A DNA stretch of 64,000 nucleotides from Lepus europaeus (taxonomy: Eukaryota; Chordata; Mammalia; Lagomorpha; Leporidae): contig NC_084843.1 of the NCBI RefSeq assembly GCF_033115175.1, forward strand, positions 57,576,474 through 57,640,473. Direction: 5' to 3'. Of this stretch, positions 33,901 through 39,405 are shown piece after piece; the stretch's first letter is position 1; each line of letters begins with the position of its first letter. The translations under genes and the position numbers were made by a program. The notes under the pieces were generated by a model that saw only the letters and a list, made by a program, of their open reading frames with translations, was not told the DNA's origin and ran no database searches.

Positions 33901-33914
33901 CAAACAAATCATAA
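6542..33914 (+). CDS. SIRT1: SIRT1, NAD-dependent protein deacetylase sirtuin-1, complete (9 coding exons)
   Basis: Coding exons are 6542-6965, 9039-9155, 12873-13114, 15889-16041, 27736-27883, 29047-29126, 30963-31149, 32357-32920 and 33586-33914. Every junction is GT/AG and in phase; the sum is 2,244 nt, giving 747 residues plus stop, the same length as human SIRT1. SIRT1 is a nuclear class III deacetylase that removes acetyl groups from lysines of histones, p53, FOXO, PGC-1alpha and NF-kB while consuming NAD+. Visible landmarks: basic NLS at residues 34-39, acidic stretch near 120-135, second NLS KRKKRK at 231-236, GAG NAD-binding motif at 259-261, GIPDFRS at 267-273, QNID at 343-346, catalytic His361, zinc cysteines 369, 372, 393 and 396, GSS at 438-440, ESA segment near 640-664 and a sumoylation-type VKQE around Lys734. 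Numbering before exon 8 is two lower than human because exon 1 is two codons shorter; exon 8 regains two. No frameshift or premature stop is seen. Confidence 0.98.
7275..8160 (+). other. SIRT1 intron 1, 5' part
   Basis: Single-copy-looking intron sequence with no repeat or conserved element I can name. Confidence 0.5.
8187..8508 (-). mobile_element. CSINE (young, GC-rich), left arm of an inverted pair
   Basis: Poly-T then gacaggcagagtagatagag, ending in the head sequence. Flanks agagtcagatt (8162) and agactcagatt (8509) look like a target-site duplication. Confidence 0.93.
8650..8956 (+). mobile_element. CSINE (young, GC-rich), right arm of an inverted pair
   Basis: Starts within the head (aggctaatcctccacc), so slightly 5'-truncated. 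Exact flank duplication aaatggttgctt at 8638-8649 and 8954-8965. Confidence 0.94.
9039..9155 (+). CDS. SIRT1: SIRT1 coding exon 2
   Basis: 117 bases, phase 1 to phase 1, so skipping it would keep the frame. Encodes the segment beginning [19 protein letters not shown] and ending PRPRIG, upstream of the catalytic core. The acceptor is ttttgcag after a T-rich tract and the donor is gatag|gtatgg. It lies only about 80 bases downstream of a SINE in intron 1. Confidence 0.97.
   Translation: MISCSVMKLSLMAFTRVKVMTTIEPHMQALVTGLQGRG
9285..9430 (+). repeat. L1 3'-end fragment
   Basis: gtatttatggggtaccat and gatgttttgaaaca match the well-known L1 3' UTR pattern. In SIRT1 intron 2. Confidence 0.6.
9450..9790 (+). 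mobile_element. Old CSINE
   Basis: Diverged plus copy with ctcctggcttcagcatggcc and a terminal CT-rich and A-rich segment. Confidence 0.75.
9812..10122 (-). mobile_element. CSINE
   Basis: T-run, gaaagtcagagttacacaga, B-box region near 10,040 and head complement ccacagcgctggcccc. Confidence 0.92.
10428..10738 (-). mobile_element. CSINE
   Basis: Poly-T at 10,428-10,446, gagagagagaggtcttccat and terminal caccacagtgatggcacc. Confidence 0.9.
11010..11293 (-). mobile_element. Old CSINE
   Basis: tatttgaaaggcagaggga, then caacaccagcctc at the head end. Moderately diverged. Confidence 0.85.
11461..11783 (+). mobile_element. CSINE, first of three in tandem
   Basis: Head aggggccagtgctgtggtg, A-rich tail at about 11,768-11,783. 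Confidence 0.92.
11793..12101 (+). mobile_element. CSINE, second of three in tandem
   Basis: Head ggctgccgttgtggctcag, tail aaataaataaatttttaaaa. Older than the first copy. Confidence 0.85.
12112..12438 (+). mobile_element. CSINE, third of three in tandem
   Basis: Head tatcctggcacaatggttta, with a (TG)n-rich stretch near 12,370-12,405 in place of the usual CT run. Confidence 0.8.
12440..12872 (+). other. SIRT1 intron 2, 3' end
   Basis: No repeat recognised. Ends in the long pyrimidine tract of the exon 3 acceptor. Confidence 0.5.
12873..13114 (+). CDS. SIRT1: SIRT1 coding exon 3 (start of catalytic core)
   Basis: 242 bases, residues 181-261. Contains the helical N-terminal module contacted by sirtuin-activating compounds (residue 228 matches human Glu230), the basic PPKRKKRKD nuclear-localisation segment at 229-237, and the first half of the Rossmann NAD-binding motif, ending TGAG at residue 261. 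The acceptor follows a run of T and C (tttttttttccccttcatatag); the donor is ggg|gtatgt. Confidence 0.98.
13569..14207 (-). mobile_element. Older CSINE split by a younger one
   Basis: Poly-T and gttatttatttgaaagagtt at 13,571-13,606, continuing after the inserted copy from 13,929 to the head complement near 14,207. Confidence 0.9.
13607..13928 (+). mobile_element. Young GC-rich CSINE nested in an older CSINE
   Basis: Head gagctggcaccgcggctcac to A-tail, with the exact 14-base duplication aaagagttacacag at 13593-13606 and 13926-13939. Confidence 0.95.
14558..14798 (-). mobile_element. Old diverged CSINE
   Basis: ctggttcattcctcagatt and aggcactgcag align with the minus-strand SINE pattern. 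Heavily mutated. Confidence 0.55.
14819..15128 (-). mobile_element. CSINE, older
   Basis: gatttgtttactatttgaaa, (GA)n near 14,860, head complement ending gcgccataactgggcc. Confidence 0.85.
15251..15569 (-). mobile_element. CSINE (GC-rich subfamily)
   Basis: 20-base poly-T, gataggcagagttagaaaca, head complement gagctgcggctctggcc. 320 bases before SIRT1 exon 4. Confidence 0.92.
15889..16041 (+). CDS. SIRT1: SIRT1 coding exon 4 (NAD-binding loop)
   Basis: 153 bases, 51 complete codons, residues 262-312. It starts [20 protein letters not shown], the flexible cofactor-binding loop of sirtuins, and ends FFKFAK. Acceptor gtttcag, donor aaag|gtacta. Identical at protein level to human SIRT1 as I remember it. 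Confidence 0.98.
16895..17025. mobile_element. Mariner-like MITE
   Basis: gggggcttcaaaaagttcgt at one end and ttcatgaatcttttgaaact at the other form imperfect terminal inverted repeats. Confidence 0.5.
17088..17238 (-). mobile_element. Old CSINE fragment
   Basis: ttgttcattccccaaatgcc and cccctacatgggtgacagg. Partial and diverged. Confidence 0.5.
17345..17640 (-). mobile_element. Old CSINE
   Basis: tttatttgaaaaaagagaga start, gaaccaggcactctgatg, ending cacccacccc. Confidence 0.75.
17962..18301 (-). mobile_element. CSINE
   Basis: T/A-rich start with tatttatttgagaagtac, then tcttgcatctgctggttc, head complement caccacattgccagcccc. Confidence 0.9.
18644..18660 (+). repeat. (CA)n microsatellite
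   Basis: Short CA run after tgta. Confidence 0.85.
19187..19497 (+). mobile_element. CSINE (young, GC-rich)
   Basis: Head gggccggcgccgcggctcac, A-tail with TAA units, and flank duplication agtaatact(ggg) at about 19,178 and 19,502. Confidence 0.95.
20288..20627 (-). mobile_element. CSINE (young, GC-rich)
   Basis: Poly-T to head complement gtggcgccggc, with the exact 16-base duplication aggagcatttaatctt at 20272-20287 and 20628-20643. Confidence 0.97.
20921..21241 (-). mobile_element. Old CSINE
   Basis: gaattgtttgaaaggcgaag, then ccatctgctggttcactc, ending gccacatgctggcctc. Confidence 0.82.
21300..21525. repeat. L1M-like 3'-end fragment
   Basis: cccttaggataaattcctg and the preceding gttgctacaaattgtcctg fit the L1M 3' UTR order. 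Confidence 0.45.
21531..21771 (-). mobile_element. CSINE, truncated at the head side
   Basis: Poly-T with (GTTTTT)n, gaaagccagttacagagaga, stopping at agctggatcagaag. The head third is missing. Confidence 0.85.
21781..22106 (-). mobile_element. CSINE at a reused target site
   Basis: agatttatttatttatttat start and gccacagtgccagcctc end. Flanked by agtcactta and agagtcacttg. Confidence 0.92.
22117..22435 (-). mobile_element. CSINE at the same target site
   Basis: Poly-T start, ccacagcgccagcccc end. Flanked by agagtcacttg and agaagtcacttt. Confidence 0.93.
22806..23112 (-). mobile_element. Old CSINE
   Basis: acttatttgaaagacagagt, tctcatctactggttctg, ending cacaatccctgccc. Confidence 0.82.
23194..23484 (-). 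mobile_element. Old CSINE with internal A-run
   Basis: Poly-T, then an unusual 18-base A-run at about 23,222-23,239 replacing the tatttgaa motif, then ggcagagagatc and a typical body. Confidence 0.75.
23680..23765 (+). repeat. MIR fragment
   Basis: gtggtggttaaaagtcagcc and aatagctctgctatttactg follow the MIR 5' core. Confidence 0.6.
24569..24857 (-). mobile_element. Old CSINE
   Basis: tttttaaagatttatgaaag start, gggatgccagtgttgcagg near the head, ending acaactttgtcccc. Confidence 0.82.
25270..25587 (-). mobile_element. Old CSINE
   Basis: Poly-T, catttatttatttgagtggc, ccaggatttgaacccaggta, ending actgtgccaaatacttgcc. Confidence 0.8.
25941..26110 (-). mobile_element. CSINE, 5'-truncated (only the tail half remains)
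   Basis: agatttatttgaaaggcaga through cacttgggccagg, then unrelated sequence. Confidence 0.75.
26560..26930. repeat. L1M-like 3'-end fragment
   Basis: aatggctgcatattccactc, atggatgtaccatatttatg and gttttttgctagcattatga keep the order of L1M 3' UTR consensus. Confidence 0.5.
27736..27883 (+). CDS. SIRT1: SIRT1 coding exon 5 (catalytic histidine)
   Basis: 148 bases, residues 313-362. It carries QNID (343-346), which contacts NAD, and the general-base histidine in the sequence IIQCHG (His361, human His363). It follows the largest intron of the gene (16042-27735, 11.7 kb). Acceptor attatatag, donor catg|gttagt, a slightly non-consensus donor. Confidence 0.98.
27932..28243 (-). mobile_element. 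CSINE in SIRT1 intron 5
   Basis: tttatttatttgaaagttac just 48 bases after exon 5, ending cacagcgctggcccc. Confidence 0.93.
28782..28890. mobile_element. Mariner-like MITE, diverged
   Basis: gggtacttcaaaattttaat and taagtggtactttttgaacc are the decayed inverted ends. Confidence 0.45.
29047..29126 (+). CDS. SIRT1: SIRT1 coding exon 6 (first zinc CxxC)
   Basis: 80 bases, residues 363-388. Encodes [17 protein letters not shown]; the CLIC pair supplies the first two cysteines (369, 372) of the structural zinc site. Acceptor gattgtag, donor aatcag|gtaatt. Confidence 0.98.
29321..29606 (-). mobile_element. Old CSINE in SIRT1 intron 6
   Basis: aagattaatttatctgaaag to aaggcagcaccc. Flanks aatgtctttttaaaa and aatgtctctttaaaa look like a duplication. 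Confidence 0.85.
29975..30235 (-). mobile_element. Old CSINE
   Basis: agagacagagactgagatct, ccattggctatttcactcct and terminal gctggcaacactgactcc. Confidence 0.7.
30325..30772. mobile_element. Mariner-like MITE split by a CSINE
   Basis: Left part atttggtgcaaaaaattttt at 30,341 and right part cccatgaacttcttgaaggt near 30,750, separated by the SINE at 30,399-30,658. Confidence 0.45.
30399..30658 (+). mobile_element. Old CSINE in SIRT1 intron 6
   Basis: gtccagccttatgatgtagt head, gaccaagcttctgg-type body motifs decayed, aaaataaatcttaaaattc tail. Confidence 0.75.
30963..31149 (+). CDS. SIRT1: SIRT1 coding exon 7 (second zinc CxxC, acetyl-lysine channel)
   Basis: 187 bases, residues 389-450 plus one base of codon 451. 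CPRC (393-396) completes the zinc site, PEIVFFGE lines the substrate cleft, and IGSSLKV (GSS at 438-440) binds the NAD ribose. The acceptor catgcag has a purine-rich stretch immediately upstream, with its pyrimidine tract about 25-45 bases away. The donor is ccaa|gtaagt. Confidence 0.97.
31445..31610 (-). mobile_element. CSINE, 5'-truncated, SIRT1 intron 7
   Basis: aaagacttatttgagagtca to ggtctcccacgcgggtgca, then unrelated sequence. Confidence 0.8.
31990..32170 (-). repeat. MIR element
   Basis: catttaatcctcaccagaac, tattatcctcattctacaga and cactgaggtaac match the MIR antisense core. Confidence 0.7.
32357..32920 (+). CDS. SIRT1: SIRT1 coding exon 8 (end of core and C-terminal regulatory region)
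   Basis: 564 bases, the largest internal exon, phase 1 to phase 1. The first part completes the catalytic core ([33 protein letters not shown]). The rest is the fast-evolving disordered linker, with the conserved block [12 protein letters not shown] (a JNK/DYRK phosphorylation region in human). Relative to the human protein I see two single-codon gains, after KSN and at VQTNPRN. Skipping this exon would be in frame, as in the described human delta-exon-8 isoform. Confidence 0.97.
32921..33585 (+). other. SIRT1 intron 8 (665 bases)
   Basis: Short repeat-poor intron; gaacccagg and the flanking sequence hint at a decayed MIR. Nothing else recognised. Confidence 0.5.
33586..33914 (+). CDS. SIRT1: SIRT1 coding exon 9 (ESA region and C-terminus)
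   Basis: 329 bases including the TAA stop at 33912-33914. Begins [21 protein letters not shown], the ESA segment that folds back on the core and stimulates deacetylation. It continues through an acidic Ser/Asp/Glu tail and ends NYPSNKS. The VKQE sumoylation-type motif places its lysine at residue 734, as in human. Confidence 0.97.
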
Positions 33915-33945
33915 TGTTGCAGCTGTCCAGGTACAGGAATTGTTC

Positions 33946-33952
33946 CACCAGC
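33946..33952 (+). promoter_or_regulatory. miR-138 seed match in the SIRT1 3' UTR
   Basis: CACCAGC, 32 bases after the stop codon, is complementary to the miR-138 seed; a miR-138/SIRT1 interaction has been reported in mouse neurons. Confidence 0.5.
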
Positions 33953-33976
33953 ATTAGGAACTATAGCATGTCAAAG

Positions 33977-33987
33977 TGAATGTTTAC
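33977..33987 (+). promoter_or_regulatory. Overlapping miR-181 and miR-30 seed matches
   Basis: TGAATGT (33977-33983, miR-181) and TGTTTAC (33981-33987, miR-30) share three bases, so the two microRNAs could not bind at once. Confidence 0.5.
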
Positions 33988-34296
33988 TTGTGAACTCAAT
34001 AGAGAAGGAAACCAGAAAGGTGTAATATTTATAGACTGGTAAAATAGGTGGTTTTTCATGGATAATTTTTTAACTTTATTATTTCTGTACACGCAACACT
34101 AACTTTTTTGTTTTGAAAGAAAGGTACTAAGTATCTTTAACCAGATGTTGGTCAAGACTTTTCACTTTCTTTCAAGGGTTCGTTTGTATGATACATCCAT
34201 ATGTATATATAATTTTTTTGCCTAGTGAGTTTCAACATTTTAAATGCAAAAAGCCATTGGAATGTTAAATTAATGTAAAGGGAACAGCTTATCTAG

Positions 34297-34304
34297 ACCA
34301 AAGA
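34297..34304 (+). promoter_or_regulatory. miR-9 seed match (8mer) in the SIRT1 3' UTR
   Basis: ACCAAAGA is a full 8mer for miR-9-5p. The upstream acagctta and tctag blocks allow further 3' pairing. Confidence 0.6.
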
Positions 34305-34405
34305 ATGGTATTTTCACACTTTTCTTTATAACATTGAATGATTTGAAGTCCTCAAAATCTGTTCTGCTATACTTTTGATTTTTTAGCACAATTATCTATT
34401 TTTAA

Positions 34406-34412
34406 ACACTGG
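34406..34412 (+). promoter_or_regulatory. miR-199a-5p seed match
   Basis: ACACTGG complements the miR-199a-5p seed; a hypoxia-linked miR-199a/SIRT1 interaction has been reported. 7mer only. Confidence 0.45.
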
Positions 34413-34429
34413 CATTTTCCAAAACTTGT

Positions 34430-34437
34430 GGCAGCTA
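34430..34437 (+). promoter_or_regulatory. miR-22 seed match (8mer) in the SIRT1 3' UTR
   Basis: GGCAGCTA is the 8mer complement of the miR-22-3p seed; miR-22 is reported to repress SIRT1. Match seen directly; function inferred. Confidence 0.6.
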
Positions 34438-35330
34438 ACTTTTTAAAAATCTGAAATGACATGCAACTTGAATAGAATGAAGTCAACAATATGCGGGAAG
34501 GCACTCAGTTTATCTTTATGTAAAAGAAAGACTTGGTGCTAAGCATTTCAGGAATATTGTATCTGTTCAAATGAAGATGGCTTTTGTACTTCCTGAGGAC
34601 ATGTAGTAATGTCTATATTGGCTCATAAAACTAACCTGAAAAACAAATGCTTTGGAAATGTTTCAGTTGCTTTAGAAACAGTAGTGCCTGCCTGGACCCC
34701 CTTAGTTTTGAAATATTTGCCATTGTTTAAATACCTATCACTGTGGTAGAGCTTGCATCAGTCCTTCCTGTTCTGTAAGTATTAAACTGCCAAGATGTGA
34801 ATATGCAAAGCTTTTCTGAATCTATAGTTATGGTACTTCTACAGGGCAGAGTGTAATATTTTGGACTGCTGTTTTTCCATTAATGAGGAGAGCAACAGGC
34901 CTGTGATTACAGTTCCAAAGTAATACGATGTTAATTTTAACTCAGCCAGAAAGTACATGTCTCCTTTGGGAGGATTTGGTGTAATAAATACCAAACTGCT
35001 GGCCTAGTGTTATGGAAGGTGAACATGAAATAACTTGTAATAGCAGAACAGTTAATGAATGAAACTAGTTCTTACAATGTATATTTAAAAGCTTAGCCTG
35101 CCTTAAGACTTAGAGATCAACTTTCTAAGCTGCAGAAGCTTCTAGCCTTTCAAAAAAGTTCATACTTTATTATAAAATTGCACAGCACACATTTATTTTC
35201 CAGACCTTTTTTGAACATTACTCCAATTATAAAGTATAAAGCATTTCTGTGTTGGCTTAGTATTTATTACAAGAAAAGGGGTTTGAAATACAGCTGTTCT
35301 TTATGCATAAAATACCCAGCTAATACCATT

Positions 35331-35337
35331 ACTGTCA
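35331..35337 (+). promoter_or_regulatory. Altered miR-34a site in the SIRT1 3' UTR
   Basis: The human miR-34a site has the seed match ACTGCCA; here the homologous position reads ACTGTCA, so the base facing miRNA nucleotide 3 gives a G:U wobble. The upstream 3'-supplementary block ccagctaa (35317-35324) is intact. Confidence 0.7.
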
Positions 35338-35411
35338 GAAAAAAGTTGTACTGAATGGACATTTCCCTACCTAAGAAGTCTCAATCCGCATTTATTTGGC
35401 TACACTAAAGA

Positions 35412-35419
35412 ATGCAGTA
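35412..35419 (+). promoter_or_regulatory. miR-217 seed match (8mer) in the SIRT1 3' UTR
   Basis: ATGCAGTA is an 8mer for miR-217, described in endothelial cells as a SIRT1 repressor. It lies in a segment that looks unchanged from human. Confidence 0.6.
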
Positions 35420-35506
35420 TATTTAGTTTTCCATTTGCATGATGTGTTTGTGCTATAGATGATATTTTAAATTGAGAAATTTGTTTTAAATTATTTTTAC
35501 AGTGAA

Positions 35507-35513
35507 GACTGTT
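35507..35513 (+). promoter_or_regulatory. miR-132/212 seed match, first copy
   Basis: GACTGTT, complement of the miR-132/212 seed, inside gaagactgttttcag. It is 66 bases upstream of a second copy at 35573. Confidence 0.5.
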
Positions 35514-35572
35514 TTCAGCTCTTTTTATATTGTACATAGTCTTTTATGTAATCTACTGGCATATGTTTTGTA

Positions 35573-35579
35573 GACTGTT
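35573..35579 (+). promoter_or_regulatory. miR-132/212 seed match, second copy
   Basis: GACTGTT inside gtagactgtttaatg, about 75 bases before the poly(A) signal. A pair of identical sites at this distance may act additively. Confidence 0.5.
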
Positions 35580-35653
35580 TAATGACTGGATATTCCACAA
35601 CTTTTGAAATACAAAACCAGTGTTTTATACTTGTATACACTGTTTTAAAGTCT

Positions 35654-35659
35654 ATTAAA
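35654..35659 (+). terminator. SIRT1: SIRT1 poly(A) signal ATTAAA
   Basis: ATTAAA in tctattaaaattgtc, followed by a T-rich downstream element (cttttttctgtt). It corresponds to the remembered 3' end of the human transcript; cleavage is expected around 35,675-35,690. Confidence 0.75.
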
Positions 35660-35689
35660 ATTGTCATTTGACTTTTTTCTGTTAAATTA

Positions 35690-38190
35690 CATTGTTTTAA
35701 GGTATAAACTTGTAGAGTTGTGCACAACTTATACAGCTTTGAGGGCTCTCACAGTATTTTTTTTTTATTGTGCAACATTTTTTAGTCTAACCATGCCAGT
35801 TCTTGTAAACACTGAGGGTGCAGATTTATTTCCATCATTCTAGGCCAGGGCCTAAGAAAGACCAAAGTGGTAGATGCTTGAGAATTTGTTCTTGGGTGTT
35901 AGAGCTTCCAACCAGTGGTATCAACTTTGTGATGCCAAACTGAGAGTCTACTGTAATACATCATAGTTTCTGAGAGTACTACAGAGGCCAGGAATGTGCC
36001 CCTTACATTGGCTATGTAATGACAAGCAGTTTGGTGCTGAGGTCTCCTGCCTTAGGTCTCCAGCAAACCTAGATGGACTTTTTTTTAAAATGTCTTTTCA
36101 GCACTGCAGAAATTACCTATAAATTCAACTGTTAAGAAACAGTGGGATCATTCCATAAATGTATTAACTAGAAAAACAAAGTCATACTTTTAAAAGGAGT
36201 AGTAATTCAAATAGCCAAAACTATGGACCTGGCAAGACCTAATTTAGTTAACACTATTCAACAAACCCCTTTGGTTAGTGCAGTATATACTGCATTCCAC
36301 TGATAGATTGTGATACCTTACCTAATGGCATATGATGGTGTGTGTCCTTGTATGTACACCAGAACCTCTCCCTCAACAAAGACGGAAGATGTAAATAAGG
36401 CACCTGGGTGGAATACAAATATGGAGAAAAGATCTAACGGACTCTTCTTCCTTTGGGAGTGGCTCTCAACATGCATTATATATTCCTCAGTTTTTTGTTA
36501 CTCTAACAAGATAGTTAAGAAGGAAGATCATTTATTTTGGCTTACGGTTTTGGAGGCTCATTGTCCAAGCAGCCCTTGAGTTCAGCATCTGGTGATAGGT
36601 GTCCTGTTGGCAGAACCACAGGGGGCACAGGGCATCACATGGGAAGAGGGAGTACATGTGTGGAACTGTCACATGGCAAGCTGGGAAGCACAATAAAGCT
36701 TTTATATGAAGCCACCATAATTTGATCGTGGTGGCCAACCTCCCCACAAGCCAATCTAACCAATTACTTCCAAAGACACCAAACCATAGCATGTGTATTG
36801 TGAAAAAAACTAGGCATGGATTTCAAGATTTTTGGGGGGGCAACAAAATAAACTTCCCTATTCTATTTTTCCGGGAACATTGAGTATCCACCCACAAGTG
36901 TAGCCTGAGCCTTGTCTCAGAAATACATAGTTAGCTGGCGTAAGGCAGGGCTTGCACGTATCAGTAAAAGGCACTCCCCATCCCACCTCAGTAATTCTAT
37001 AGCCGGACTTAAGGAACATCTGGACTTCTACCCATCCCTTCCTGGGAAGTTCAACTTAAATAGGCAGTCTCTGTTCCAGTTTCTCTCCAGAAATAGACAA
37101 CTATGAGAATACAGTGAATTATTTACCAAAGAAGGGCAAAACTACCAAAAGCAGTAATGGATGGCCAAAGTGCAAAAGAGGTGGGGGTGGGGAAGAGCCT
37201 GAGAATGGGAACATTTGCCCTTGCTTTCAGGGAGCTTACCATTTGGTCTTCAGGGGAAGACTGCCCTACATGTATTACACTTCAAGACTTCTTGTTACAC
37301 TAAATGCAGTTAAAATCTAAGGCAGGCCAAAAGCCTGTTAACAAAACTTGACTGATGAGTGGGCCCTAGGAGAGAACAGTGGGGTACTATTGTCTGTTAC
37401 CTGTGGAGGCCAAATATTTTCAAGTTCAGTCAACTCAGTAGTCTCAGCCCCTGTAATTTGTAAACTCAGTAGTTGACTACTATATTTTTCAAGAAGAAAA
37501 ACAAATGGCAAGTTGAAAGCTTCAATGGTTTTGCAGTAAACAAGGGAGGAAATAGCGTTATCAGTACCCAAATTAAGTCTCTAACCATATGCTCCTAGGA
37601 GCTATGTCTTTGTTCACTTCAACACTATGAAAGTGGCTGCTGTTTCACAGATTGGCTTCATAGCATACAAAGGTTACTAATGAAAAAAAGCATTTGACAC
37701 ATACAATTTTCATCTGAATAGTCACTACCTTCAAGGAATGAATCCCATATGGAAATGGTTGTAATATCAGGTACATGGATGAATTCTCAGGGAAAAGTGC
37801 CTGAGGAATATTACCTTAAGAGAGAAGATTGGTTTTAATGCCTCTATCTATAAAAAGATATCTGTGGCTCAACAGTAGTTTGTTATATAGTAAACTGTCG
37901 TAAAATACAGGTTTACAATCCCTTATCCAAAAATATTTGCATTTTAGGATTATGAATTTAAAGAATTAAAAAAAAGTGTGTACCATAAATAGCCTCAACA
38001 ATTCAGATACAATTTTGCTGCAAAGTGATATTAAAATACTTTTTTCAGTTGTTTCTGAAGTTTGGAATTAGATAAGACACTATGGACAGACATCTGAATG
38101 GGAATAAGCAATACAAGATTTAAGACTTTCCCCTTTTTGACAAATTGAGTCTTACATGAGAAGCACTGGAAATTTTTAAGTATTGACCAA
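35690..38190. other. SIRT1-HERC4 intergenic spacer
   Basis: About 2.5 kb between the convergent 3' ends with no gene recognised and, unusually for this window, no CSINE. A segment around 36,515-36,790 (cttacggttttggaggctc) resembles a mammalian-wide interspersed repeat I cannot name. Open frames of up to 89 codons look random. Confidence 0.6.
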
Positions 38191-39196
38191 TAAATCTTTT
38201 ATTATTATTTAAACAATTTTCATGGCATTTTAAAATAAATTTTGAAAATAAATATTTGCATTATAGCAGAAAGTCACATGTTTTGCATTGACTAGAGTTT
38301 AATGACAGATAACTAAGCATCAGCACCATAAAACTGTTAAGATTTGTTCTTAAAATTCAAGGAAATGGTTCTACAGCACTGAAAATTCTGACTAAATACT
38401 AACCTGCAGCAGTTTAGAAAGTTGTATCTCGGTGTTTGGTTCTCTGTGTAGCCAATGTTTACTGGCAACTGTAGAGATAAAATTCCTCCATTCTTAAACA
38501 TTAATATGCTTTCTGATAAACAACTTCCTAATTATCAGCATCTCGGGGTTCACAAAAGAAACTACAAGTTATTTAGTAAATTCCTACCTGTGATTTAGGT
38601 TTGCACAATGATATTCTAGCCAAAAAACAAAACAAAAAAACAAAAATAAAAAACTGTTTCCATTATGCTTTTTTTCTTTTTATACATTCTCAAATTTAAA
38701 TCATAATTTTTAACCTACAAAGTCTGCTCAGTTCAATTACAACCATAGAAACTGCACTGGTATCAGAACATACTATTTTATTACAAAACTTAACATTATT
38801 TACAAAATGAAAAAATAATCCAATGACTATTGCAGGCCAAGGTTAAAGGCTTTTTTTCACCCAGTGATTGAGGAAAAATTAAGCAACATTTCCATGCACT
38901 CACACATCAGATCATTTCTGAAATATGCAAACTCTTAAAATTCATGTTAGTAAAACTTTAATGTATTCACAATACTTGTATGTTTATTGTAAGATGGAAA
39001 AAATCCATAGTTCTGTACAATAAGTTTAATAACAGTTTGTTTATTTTCCTTTAATATTTTTTGGCTGTCATGAATAATAGCATTTTGCAAGTTGAAGAAT
39101 TATAATAGTACCTCTGTCTTGCTGAATTCATCACAAGGAAAACACAAATAGCTTAATGCTTGTGCACTAAACTGAATAGCTGTAATAACTCCAAAG
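38190..39196 (-). other. HERC4: HERC4 3' untranslated region (right limit certain, left limit inferred)
   Basis: AT-rich, SINE-free sequence directly downstream of the HERC4 stop. Minus-strand AATAAA signals are at 39040-39045, 38983-38988, 38777-38782 and 38198-38203. Which is used cannot be decided from sequence, so the UTR could be about 170 to 1,020 bases long. Confidence 0.45.
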
Positions 39197-39405
39197 TTAT
39201 ATTAAACTGAAGCCTTCATTGTGATCAATAGCTTGGATCAGTTTAGAGCGCAGAGTTTCTTTTTCTGTATATTTCGGAAGATCCAGAAGATTAAAACAGG
39301 TATGAGAAACTGGGAGATATTCCTCACCACCTCCTGTTGACTGGATGACTAGTTTGAGACTCTTCATACCAAGAATAGGAATGCGATCACTACCTGTCAA
39401 AAATA
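39197..39405 (-). CDS. HERC4: HERC4 last coding exon (HECT C-lobe, catalytic Cys)
   Basis: 209 bases including the stop codon TAA (plus-strand tta at 39197-39199). Encodes [20 protein letters not shown], then [14 protein letters not shown] with the active-site cysteine, and ends HNEGFSLI. Acceptor gtttggcag. Confidence 0.96.

Larger units (their letters stand above)
33915..35685 (+). other. SIRT1: SIRT1 3' untranslated region
   Basis: About 1.77 kb, close to the length recalled for human, free of SINEs and strikingly similar to the human 3' UTR throughout. It carries seed matches for several microRNAs reported to control SIRT1 (listed separately). It ends just after the ATTAAA signal at 35654-35659. 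An internal AATAAA at 34983-34988 could give a shorter alternative end. Confidence 0.85.
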
